From positions 1 to 11,258 of the forward strand of contig DCXE01000049.1 of the NCBI GenBank assembly GCA_002328295.1: a stretch of DNA of 11,258 nucleotides, in the 5' to 3' direction. Source of the DNA: Candidatus Peribacter sp. UBA2144. Its GTDB lineage: Bacteria; Patescibacteriota; Gracilibacteria; Peribacterales; Peribacteraceae. Under the pieces are notes generated by a model. The model was not told the origin of the DNA, searched no databases, and worked only from the letters and a program-made list of their open reading frames with translations. A program made the translations under genes and the position numbers. Position 1 is the stretch's first letter. The number at the start of each line of letters is the position of its first letter. Below are positions 1 through 5,882 of this stretch, one piece after another.

Positions 1-1
1 C

Positions 2-592
2 AATGGGGTGAATTCAGAAGAAATAGAAAATGCGCTTGGGTGGTACGAAAAAATTAAAGGAAGAATATTGTTTGTGGGAAGACTTGAGCCGCAAAAGGGA
101 GTTGATATATTGCTTCAGGCTTTAGCAAAACAAAAAGACTTAAGATGGGATTTGAAATTAGTTGGTGATGGTTCTCAGAAAGAAATTCTGAAAAAACTAA
201 GTTCAGATTTAGGGATTTCCGATCGCGTTCATTTCCTGGGGTACGTTCCTGTGCCTGATGTTTACAAAGAATATGCTCAGGCAGAAATCTTTTGCGGACT
301 TTCGCGTTCAGAAGCTTTGGGGAACGTCTTTTTGGAAGCACAAGCTGCAGGATGTGCTGTAGTCGGCACAAAGACTGGAGGAATTCCAGACATAGTCCAC
401 AATGGAACGAATGGAATCTTAGTTAAGCCCGATAATATTGATATGGCTGCTGAGGCGATTGGTAGATTGGTCAAAGATCCGTCGCTACGGTCTAAGCTAT
501 CGTCAGCTGGTAAAAAAAATGCCCAAAAGTATGATTGGGAAGAAGTTGCCGAAAGATATTCGGAAGTTTATAGGTCTGCTATTGGTTACTAA
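2..592 (+). CDS. Glycosyltransferase family 4, C-terminal half (5'-truncated by window edge)
   Basis: The frame is open from the left edge and begins with Asn-Gly-Val, the linker that precedes the second Rossmann domain in GT4 (GT-B fold) enzymes, so the in-frame GTG at 8 is not the real start and the acceptor-binding domain lies outside the window. Visible are the donor-domain strand with FVGRLEPQKG (Arg and Lys that usually contact the nucleotide-sugar phosphates), a GDG turn, and an intact EX7E motif (E-ALGNVFL-E, near base 311) followed by AQAAGCAVVGTKTGGIPDIV. The C-terminal YDWEEVAERY helix that packs back on the first domain is present, so the 3' end is complete (TAA 590-592). It would transfer a sugar from an NDP-sugar during glycan assembly at the cytoplasmic membrane; donor and acceptor cannot be read. 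It faces rmlA tail to tail across the 603-696 inverted repeat. Confidence 0.92.
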   Translation, partial: NGVNSEEIENALGWYEKIKGRILFVGRLEPQKGVDILLQALAKQKDLRWDLKLVGDGSQKEILKKLSSDLGISDRVHFLGYVPVPDVYKEYAQAEIFCGLSRSEALGNVFLEAQAAGCAVVGTKTGGIPDIVHNGTNGILVKPDNIDMAAEAIGRLVKDPSLRSKLSSAGKKNAQKYDWEEVAERYSEVYRSAIGY

Positions 593-602
593 TGGCTTAC
601 AA

Positions 603-696
603 ATTGACAATTGAGAATTGACAATTGATAATTCTAAAGAGTCACAAGCACGTTTCTCGCTTGCGCATTGTCAATTGTCAATTGTTCATTGTCAAT
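603..696. repeat. Imperfect inverted repeat of attgaca heptamers between convergent genes
   Basis: Left arm 603-633 and right arm 666-696 are reverse complements at 26 of 31 positions, separated by a 32-base spacer that holds a 5-bp inner stem (caagc/gcttg). Each arm is itself a run of degenerate attgaca units (gtcaatt on the other side). The element sits between the stop of the GT4 gene (592) and the rmlA stop, and its right arm covers the last six codons and the stop of rmlA. Position suggests a bidirectional transcription end, but there is no T-tract of the classical kind. The heptamer family resembles short tandem repeats seen interspersed in several bacterial phyla. Confidence 0.85.
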
Positions 697-1439
697 TGTT
701 TCAAAGCTTCATTCTTAACCTCATCAACGATCAGTTTTTCTTTATTTCTAACCAAGGCCGAAGCTTTGAACAAACTTTCGAAAGTTCCTGCATCGACCCA
801 CTCATCATTGAGGACAGTGTAACCAAGTTCTTTCTGATCTAAGTACCATCTCGTCACATCAGTAATCTCCAATTCTCCACGAGGTGAAGGCTTCAAGTTT
901 TTGATAACATCGAAGCATCTGTTGTCATAAAGATAACATCCCGTTTGTGCCAAATTGCTCTTTGGCTGCAGTGGCTTTTCCTCAACAGACTTAACTAAAG
1001 TTCCATCAACTTCAACAACGCCGAATCTTTTCGGATCAGGTACTTCTTTTAGGAACACATGTCCTCCGTTTTGGAAAGATTTGATGGAGGGGGATAGATC
1101 GTCGAAGAACACGTTATCGCCAAGAATGGCACAAACACTATCTCCAGCTGCGAATTCCTCTGCCATTCCAAGGGCTTGAGCAATACCCTTTGGATCCTCC
1201 TGAACTCTATATGTACATCGGCATCCGTATCTGGATCCTGAACCCAAAAAGCGGGTAATCTGGTCGATATGCTCAGTCCCCGTAATCACGATAACCTGCT
1301 TTATTCCCGCTTTTTGCATGATTTCAAGCGGATATAAGATCAGAGGTCTGTGATATACAGGAAGCAGGCTTTTATTAAAGACATTCGTCAGAGGACGAAG
1401 CCTGGATCCTGTGCCGCCGCAGATTAAAACTCCTTTCAT
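678..1439 (-). CDS. rmlA: RmlA-like glucose-1-phosphate thymidylyltransferase (short form)
   Basis: Sugar-nucleotide pyrophosphorylase expected to join glucose-1-phosphate and dTTP into dTDP-glucose in the cytoplasm. Motifs in order: the signature loop GGTGSRLRPLT (residues 8-18), NKSLLPVYHRPL (22-33), QEDPKGIAQA (80-89), the metal/uridyl-thymidyl site LGDN (106-109), FGVVEVDG (139-146), EEKP (153-156), PKSNLAQTGCYLYDN (159-173), RGELEITD (187-194) and WVDAGT (214-219). These match the RmlA family closely. At 253 residues it is about 40 shorter than the enterobacterial enzyme (about 290), lacking the C-terminal extension. The last residues (LTMNN) are encoded inside the 603-696 repeat, so the tail may have been rewritten by it. 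ATG start at 1439 with no evident Shine-Dalgarno. It is divergent from rmlB. Related nucleotidyltransferases with another sugar or nucleotide preference cannot be excluded. Confidence 0.88.
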   Translation of the reverse strand: MKGVLICGGTGSRLRPLTNVFNKSLLPVYHRPLILYPLEIMQKAGIKQVIVITGTEHIDQITRFLGSGSRYGCRCTYRVQEDPKGIAQALGMAEEFAAGDSVCAILGDNVFFDDLSPSIKSFQNGGHVFLKEVPDPKRFGVVEVDGTLVKSVEEKPLQPKSNLAQTGCYLYDNRCFDVIKNLKPSPRGELEITDVTRWYLDQKELGYTVLNDEWVDAGTFESLFKASALVRNKEKLIVDEVKNEALKQLTMNN

Positions 1440-1525
1440 TGGGCAGAGATTATTGGTTTAAAGGCTAATTGGCAATCAAAATCGATGGATATTAGTGGCA
1501 CAAGAAAGCGATTTTCCGCTACCTT
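1440..1525. promoter_or_regulatory. Divergent start region between rmlA and rmlB
   Basis: These 86 bases separate two genes read outward and should hold both promoters. On the + strand TTGGCA (1469-1474) is followed after 15 bases by TATTAG (1490-1495), a poor sigma70-type pair. On the - strand an AATAAT box lies close upstream of the rmlA ATG behind TTGCCA with a similar 15-base spacing. Neither start has a Shine-Dalgarno sequence. Promoter assignment is tentative. Confidence 0.3.
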
Positions 1526-2473
1526 ATGTGGGTGAATTTACTCATCACAGGAGCGGCAGGATTCATTGGTTCTCACTTCGCTCTCAGGCATGCGGAGCTG
1601 AAGCCTGAGGATAAGTTGGTAATCTTGGATAAGCTTACATATGCGGGGGACAGAAATTACTTAGACTCAATCGCAGATAGGATCGAATTTGTACACGGCG
1701 ACATCGCGGATCAGAGACTTGTAAATCAGTTAGTTGAAAACCATCAGATTGAAGCGATTGTAAACTTTGCGGCGGAGACTCATGTAGATAATTCAATCAA
1801 GGAAGCTTCGCCTTTCTTGCACACAAATGTGATCGGAACTCAGAGTTTAATCGAAGTAGTTAAAGCATATCCGGAAGTTCTGCTTCTTCACATTTCAACT
1901 GATGAGGTTTACGGGGGGCTCGCTGACGGTCAGCCCGGTTGCACAGTTGAAACTGCTCTCAACCCATGCAATCCATATTCCGCTTCCAAAGCTGCCGGTG
2001 ATTATCTGGTACTTGCAGCAGTTCATACGTACGGAATACGCGCGCGCATCACGCGTTGCACAAACAATTACGGTCCGCATCAGGCAGATGAAAAGTTTTT
2101 GCCGGTTGTAATCAAAAATGCACTCTCTGATCAGCCCATTCCGGTTTATGGAGAAGGGAAGCAGAAGCGCGACTGGCTTTATGTTACGGATCACACGGAT
2201 GCAGTGGAGTTAGTCTTGGGCAATGGTCAGGATGGAAATATATATCTAATTAGCGCTGATTCAGAACGCGAGAATATAGAAACTGCAAAGAAAGTTTTGG
2301 ATGAGCTTGGAAAGCCGCAAGATCTGATTGAGTTTGTGACTGACCGTCCGGGACACGACTTCCGATATGCACTTGATTCAAGCTCAATAAAAGCACTCGG
2401 GTGGAGTCCTAAAGTAAATTTCGAAGAAGGACTGAAAAAAACAATCGAGTGGTACTCAAATCGTGTATCCTAA
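1526..2473 (+). CDS. rmlB: dTDP-glucose 4,6-dehydratase (RmlB)
   Basis: Short-chain dehydrogenase of the extended type that converts dTDP-glucose to dTDP-4-keto-6-deoxyglucose with a bound NAD. It shows the N-terminal dinucleotide motif GAAGFIG (9-15), LDKLTYAG (34-41), HGDIAD (57-62), NFAAETHVDNS (80-90), the RmlB-specific active-site STDEVYG (124-130, T125/D126/E127 as catalytic residues), YSASK (Y151, K155), RCTNNYGPHQ (177-186), RDWLYV (215-220) and RPGHDFRYALD (274-284). All key residues are present. At 315 residues it is shorter than the roughly 350-360 of E. coli RmlB. The ATG at 1526 is annotated; the GTG at 1532 would give VNLLITG, closer to usual family starts, and cannot be ruled out. 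No Shine-Dalgarno is visible. It leads a + strand unit, ending five bases before the next start. rmlC and rmlD are not in the window, so the final deoxysugar is not determined. Confidence 0.93.
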   Translation: MWVNLLITGAAGFIGSHFALRHAELKPEDKLVILDKLTYAGDRNYLDSIADRIEFVHGDIADQRLVNQLVENHQIEAIVNFAAETHVDNSIKEASPFLHTNVIGTQSLIEVVKAYPEVLLLHISTDEVYGGLADGQPGCTVETALNPCNPYSASKAAGDYLVLAAVHTYGIRARITRCTNNYGPHQADEKFLPVVIKNALSDQPIPVYGEGKQKRDWLYVTDHTDAVELVLGNGQDGNIYLISADSERENIETAKKVLDELGKPQDLIEFVTDRPGHDFRYALDSSSIKALGWSPKVNFEEGLKKTIEWYSNRVS

Positions 2474-2478
2474 TAAAT

Positions 2479-3570
2479 ATGAAAATCGTCTTAGCAACGG
2501 GAATATATCCTCCGGATATCGGAGGGCCGGCGACATACGTTAAACAATTGGCTGAGGAGTTGCGTCAGAGTGGGAATGAGGTGGGGGTGGTTACATATGT
2601 TAATAGGTTACAGGTTACAGGTTATAGGGAGGATGATGTTGTTAGAGTTAATAAGGGATTACCCATCATAAGGTGGTTTCAATATGCAAAGGCTTTGAGG
2701 AAGATTGGTAAAGATGCTGACGTTATATATGCATTCTCGTCAGTCAGTTGTGGTATTCCTGTTAAGTTAGCTAGACTTAAAAAACCTAAAAAGATTCTAA
2801 GGTTAGGTGGTGATTTCTTTTGGGAACGGTACACAGCTTTAGGGGGAGGGTTAGGGTTAGGGGAATGGTATGGGAAACGATCTAAGGTTTTCGGTTGTCG
2901 GTTGTCGGTTGTCGGATGGATTCTTAAGAATTTTGATCATGTTGTTTTTTCAACAGAATTTCAAAAGAATTTATATGAAGAGTATTTCAAGAAGTTGCCG
3001 AAGCACTCGGTTATAGAAAATGCGGTACCGGAAGGGAATCCTGAAATACATGTAAAGCGTGAACCCTTCAGCTTATTGTTCATGGGACGGTTAGTAGGAT
3101 TTAAAAACTTAAAGTCTCTAGTTGAAGCGGTCAAACAAATGGCAAACGTCAGGCTTACATTGGTTGGAGATGGTCCAAAGAAAAAAGAACTAATGAAACT
3201 CGCCGGTTCCGCCGGAACCAGAATTATGTTTGTGTCTCCTGTGCACGGCGAAGAAAAGATAAAGGTATTTGCAGGGCATGATTTGATGGTTATTCCTTCA
3301 ATAACAGAAATCAGTCCCAACGTTGCGCTTGAGGCACGAGCAAACGGACTTCCTGTTCTACTTACGGAAGAAACGGGACTTAGTCCTGCTATAAGTGAAG
3401 CAATGGTACTTAGAAAACTTGTAACTCCGTCCGATATCATCAATGCAATCAAAGAAGTGCAGGAGAATTATTCCGATATTGCGGATGCAACAAGCAGTTC
3501 AATTGCAAAAAGAGGATGGAAAGAGGTTGCAGAAGAGCACATGAAGCTTTTTAATGCGTGTGCATTATGA
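2479..3570 (+). CDS. Glycosyltransferase family 4 (GT-B), with tandem-repeat inserts
   Basis: 363-residue GT4 enzyme. The ATG at 2479 is chosen because MKIVLATGIYPPDIGGPATY is the normal family start; an upstream GTG at 2449 would overlap rmlB needlessly. The N-terminal domain has the GGPATYV loop (15-21) and RLGGDFFWERY (108-118); the donor domain has FMGRLVGFKN (201-210; R204, K209), LVGDGP (228-233) and an intact EX7E motif (E277-ISPNVAL-E285). It should add a sugar to a lipid- or membrane-linked acceptor in the cytoplasm. The start is five bases after the rmlB stop and the end overlaps the next gene by four bases (ATGA), so the genes are probably co-transcribed and coupled. Oddities: residues about 43-50, 121-130 and 137-147 are encoded by short tandem repeats (7-, 6- and 7-base units), replacing what is normally unrepeated sequence of the first domain. 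Confidence 0.93.
   Translation: MKIVLATGIYPPDIGGPATYVKQLAEELRQSGNEVGVVTYVNRLQVTGYREDDVVRVNKGLPIIRWFQYAKALRKIGKDADVIYAFSSVSCGIPVKLARLKKPKKILRLGGDFFWERYTALGGGLGLGEWYGKRSKVFGCRLSVVGWILKNFDHVVFSTEFQKNLYEEYFKKLPKHSVIENAVPEGNPEIHVKREPFSLLFMGRLVGFKNLKSLVEAVKQMANVRLTLVGDGPKKKELMKLAGSAGTRIMFVSPVHGEEKIKVFAGHDLMVIPSITEISPNVALEARANGLPVLLTEETGLSPAISEAMVLRKLVTPSDIINAIKEVQENYSDIADATSSSIAKRGWKEVAEEHMKLFNACAL
2605..2629 (+). repeat. Tandem heptamer aggttac, about 3.4 copies, inside GT4 gene
   Basis: Units at 2605-2611, 2612-2618 and 2619-2625 (last base changed c to t), then a partial copy. It is translated as part of RLQVTGYR near residues 43-50 of the GT4 protein. Seven is not a multiple of three, so gain or loss of one unit would shift the frame. 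Confidence 0.85.
2847..2863 (+). repeat. Short agggtt hexamer repeat inside GT4 gene
   Basis: Two full agggtt units and a partial third, preceded by a related g-rich stretch (2841-2847). It encodes a glycine/leucine stretch (LGGGLGLG, residues 121-128). The hexamer preserves frame. The same unit recurs at 9335-9370 in another glycosyltransferase gene. Confidence 0.7.
2891..2915 (+). repeat. Tandem heptamer tcggttg, about 3.6 copies, inside GT4 gene
   Basis: Three exact tcggttg units (2891-2911) and four bases of a fourth. It encodes GCRLSVVG around residues 139-146. It is a second frame-shifting heptamer tract in the same gene, of a sequence different from that at 2605. Confidence 0.85.
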
Positions 3571-4697
3571 AACTATTAATGATATCGGGTGATAGGTCGA
3601 TCCTCCAGCGCAAGCAAGGAGCTTTTTGGTACACGCTTCAGGAACTTAGAAAGCATTTTGATCAGATTGATGTAATTACGCCTCAGATCATTATTCCGCG
3701 GCTAAAAGGGGAATCTAAGTCAAAAGCCGGAGAATCGGCGCTTATTGGTGGATCTGTGTTTTTCCATCCATGCCCGAATCGTTTACTTAGGCAGCCAAGA
3801 TGGATAGTTAAAAAAGGCAAGGAGCTTATCAAAGCATTCGGGCACGATGTCATGACGGTTCACGAATATCCTCCCTTTTACAATGGAATCGGAGCCAAGA
3901 AGTTGGCAAAGAAAATGAATATTCCTTATGCACTTGAGGTTCACCATATTGTGGGATATCCAAAAGCTGTAACTACGTCCGAAAGAATCGGAAAGATGAC
4001 TTCCAAGTCGTATTTTCCGCGTGCAGCCAAAAGTGCGACTGCAATTAGAGTTGTGAATAAGGAGGTCGGAGGCAAGCTTCTTACATGGGGAGTGCCAAAG
4101 AGCAAGATTAATTTAGTCCCATCTTTCTATTTGGACGGAGATATTCTTACAACAGATCATGCTCCTCCGGTAATTTATGATGTTGTATTCTGCGGCCGAT
4201 TGGTTCCAAATAAAGGATTGGAAAATTTGATCCTCGCAGTCAGCAAGTTGAGTAATGTGCGCTTGGCAGTTATTGGAAGCGGACCGGAACTGCTTAACCA
4301 CGAAAAACTAGTGAGCAAACTAGGTCTGGACAATCTGGTCACTTTTCTAGGTTGGCTTCCAACGCAAGAGACTGTTGTGGGGGCTTTATTAAGCTCAAGA
4401 ATTTTCGTAATGCCTTCGCAAAGTGAAGGGGGACCAAGAAGTTTGTTGGAAGCAATGGCGGTTGAGATGCCGGTGATTACAACCCCTGTAGGTGTTGCTC
4501 CGGAGATTATCGAGGATGGAGTAAACGGTATTATGACAAACGGAGAACCTGATGATATGGCTGAAAAAATAAAATCTTTGTTAGCGGACGAAAAGCTTAG
4601 AAAAAAGATGGGGAAGGAGGCCGGAAAAATAATGGATATTTATGAGAGGAAAGCGCTAGTGAAGATGTATGCGGATTTTTTGAAAGGACTTGCGTAA
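3567..4697 (+). CDS. Glycosyltransferase family 4 (GT-B)
   Basis: 376-residue GT4 enzyme. The ATG at 3567 overlaps the preceding TGA (ATGA, 3567-3570), a translational coupling arrangement, and gives the normal MKLLMISGD start; a GTG three codons earlier is less likely. The N-terminal domain contains HEYPPFYNGIGA (99-110) and ALEVHHIVGYP (122-132); the donor domain has FCGRLVPNKGLENL (208-221; R211, K216), VIGSGPE (235-241), LGWLP (261-265) and an intact EX7E motif (E287-GGPRSLL-E295), followed by AMAVEMPVITTPVGVAPEII. The C-terminal helices are complete, so the protein is full length. It should act in the cytoplasm on a membrane-linked glycan; the sugar is unknown. It is the third gene of the rmlB unit; three bases after its stop begins the 4701-4766 inverted repeat. 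Confidence 0.94.
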   Translation: MKLLMISGDRSILQRKQGAFWYTLQELRKHFDQIDVITPQIIIPRLKGESKSKAGESALIGGSVFFHPCPNRLLRQPRWIVKKGKELIKAFGHDVMTVHEYPPFYNGIGAKKLAKKMNIPYALEVHHIVGYPKAVTTSERIGKMTSKSYFPRAAKSATAIRVVNKEVGGKLLTWGVPKSKINLVPSFYLDGDILTTDHAPPVIYDVVFCGRLVPNKGLENLILAVSKLSNVRLAVIGSGPELLNHEKLVSKLGLDNLVTFLGWLPTQETVVGALLSSRIFVMPSQSEGGPRSLLEAMAVEMPVITTPVGVAPEIIEDGVNGIMTNGEPDDMAEKIKSLLADEKLRKKMGKEAGKIMDIYERKALVKMYADFLKGLA

Positions 4698-4700
4698 TTA

Positions 4701-4766
4701 AGGATATAAAAGATATAAATGATTTAAAGGATTAATCCTTTATATCCTTTAAATCGTTTACATCCT
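4701..4766. repeat. Long inverted repeat built of ggatataaa-type 9-mers
   Basis: Arms 4701-4732 and 4735-4766 are reverse complements at 27 of 32 positions around a 2-base centre. Each arm is a run of degenerate nine-base units (ggatataaa, agatataaa, tgatttaaa). It fills most of the 94-base gap between two GT4 genes read in the same direction. A near-perfect long AT-rich stem would form in RNA and could attenuate transcription or protect mRNA, but there is no T-tract. Confidence 0.85.
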
Positions 4767-4791
4767 CTTGCCAATTATCTTTAATAGATAC

Positions 4792-5805
4792 ATGAGATTG
4801 TTAATTGTTACTCAAAAGGTCGATAGATCCGATCCCATACTCGGATTTTTTCACCGTTGGCTTCTGGAATTTGCTTTACATTGCGACCAGGTACATGTGA
4901 TAGGGCAAATGAAGGGAGATTACGACTTGCCTGACAACATCAAGGTCCACTCAATGGGGAAAGAGTCAGGAGCTTCAAAATTAAGTCAGATTCTAAAATT
5001 CTGGAAACTACAACGGTTACTCAGGCATGATTATGATTGTGTTTTGGTGCACATGACTCCAGTCTGGGTAGTGCTTGGATTTTTCAATTGGTTCTTGCTC
5101 AGAAAAAAGGTTTACCTTTGGTACGAGGCGCGCGGAGGAGGGTGGGCTCTGCCGATTTCGCTTCGATTAGTTAAAAAAGTATTTTCGGCAACCGAGTACG
5201 GACTTCCGCGTCCTTCCAAAAGAAGAGTAATTACGGGACACGGAATTGATACGGAGTTTTTTAAACCCACAGGTCAGATTGAGAAAGGTTTAGTCTCGTC
5301 AGTCGGAAGAATTACAAAAAGAAAACACTTCGAAGTTATTCTGAAGGCTTTTTCGGAACTTCCATCTGATTACAGATTGGAAATTGCAGGAGTTACTATA
5401 AGAAAAGATGATGAAGTCGAATTAGAAAGCTTAAAAAAACTAATGGGTGAGTTTGGAATTACAGATCGTGTTAGCATTAAGAAGATGACTCATGAGGAGG
5501 TCAGGAATTTGTTGCAGAGATCAGAGTTGATGTTGCATTCGTGCAGAGGAGGACTCGACAAAATTGTATTAGAAGCAATGTCAGTTGGATGTTTGACGGT
5601 TTCATCATCAAAAGCTGCTGGTCATGTTCTTCCTACGGAGGGCTTAAGTATGGATGAAGAGATGGGGGAGAGGGCGAATGAGTTATTGAAACTTTCAGAT
5701 GAGGAAAAAGCGAAGTTGTCAGAGCAACTGCGTCAGAAAGTTATTGATGGGCATGGATTAAGCAGGCTTGTTGGCAGGTTGGTGGAAGAAATGGGCAAAC
5801 GTTAA
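4792..5805 (+). CDS. Glycosyltransferase family 4 (GT-B), EX7E variant
   Basis: 337-residue GT4-type enzyme. The ATG at 4792 gives MRLLIVTQKV, the expected first strand; the in-frame TTG at 4768 touches the upstream repeat and is unlikely. N-terminal domain: LVHMTPVWVVLG (85-96) and LWYEARGGG (109-117); linker VITGHGIDTEFF (146-157), the usual GT4 hinge; donor domain: SSVGRITKRKHFEVIL (169-184; R173, K176) and CRGGLDKIVLEAMSVGC (251-267). In the last block the second Glu of EX7E is kept (E261), but the first is replaced by Gly (G253), while the following GLDK pattern is clear. The C-terminus reaches a VEEMGK helix and looks complete. It follows two GT4 genes but is separated from them by the 4701-4766 repeat; its stop lies inside the 5798-5856 repeat. 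No Shine-Dalgarno is seen. Confidence 0.88.
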   Translation: MRLLIVTQKVDRSDPILGFFHRWLLEFALHCDQVHVIGQMKGDYDLPDNIKVHSMGKESGASKLSQILKFWKLQRLLRHDYDCVLVHMTPVWVVLGFFNWFLLRKKVYLWYEARGGGWALPISLRLVKKVFSATEYGLPRPSKRRVITGHGIDTEFFKPTGQIEKGLVSSVGRITKRKHFEVILKAFSELPSDYRLEIAGVTIRKDDEVELESLKKLMGEFGITDRVSIKKMTHEEVRNLLQRSELMLHSCRGGLDKIVLEAMSVGCLTVSSSKAAGHVLPTEGLSMDEEMGERANELLKLSDEEKAKLSEQLRQKVIDGHGLSRLVGRLVEEMGKR

Positions 5806-5856
5806 TTCGTTTACTCGTTAATTCGTTACGAATTAACCAATTAACGAATTAGCGTT
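5798..5856. repeat. Inverted repeat of cgttaatt units between convergent genes
   Basis: Arms 5798-5826 and 5828-5856 pair at 25 of 29 positions around a single central base. The sequence is made of repeated cgttaatt/aattaacg octamers. It includes the last codon and the stop (5803-5805) of the upstream GT4 gene and directly precedes a smaller perfect hairpin (5856-5876). It lies between the + strand GT4 and the - strand GT-A-like gene. Confidence 0.85.
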
Positions 5857-5882
5857 GTATGTACATTGTACATACAGTTTTT
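5856..5882 (+). terminator. Probable rho-independent terminator for the rmlB-GT4 unit
   Basis: A perfect 9-bp stem (tgtatgtac / gtacataca, 5856-5864 and 5868-5876) with a 3-base att loop is followed by a g and five T (5878-5882). The T-tract is on the + strand only, so it would end transcripts of the + strand unit, just before the - strand gene whose stop is at 5881-5883. The stem is AT-rich, so its strength is uncertain. Confidence 0.6.

Noticed and set aside
618..842. + strand open frame after the first GT4 gene
   Set aside because: Its start is translated heptamer repeat (HCQLSIVHCQL type) and the rest is antisense to the well-supported rmlA gene.
2449..2478. GTG start at 2449 for the first full GT4 gene
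   Set aside because: The extra ten residues overlap rmlB and are not family-like; the ATG at 2479 gives the standard GT4 N-terminus.
2605..2915. CRISPR array
   Set aside because: Units are 6-7 bases, directly tandem and without spacers; no cas genes are present.
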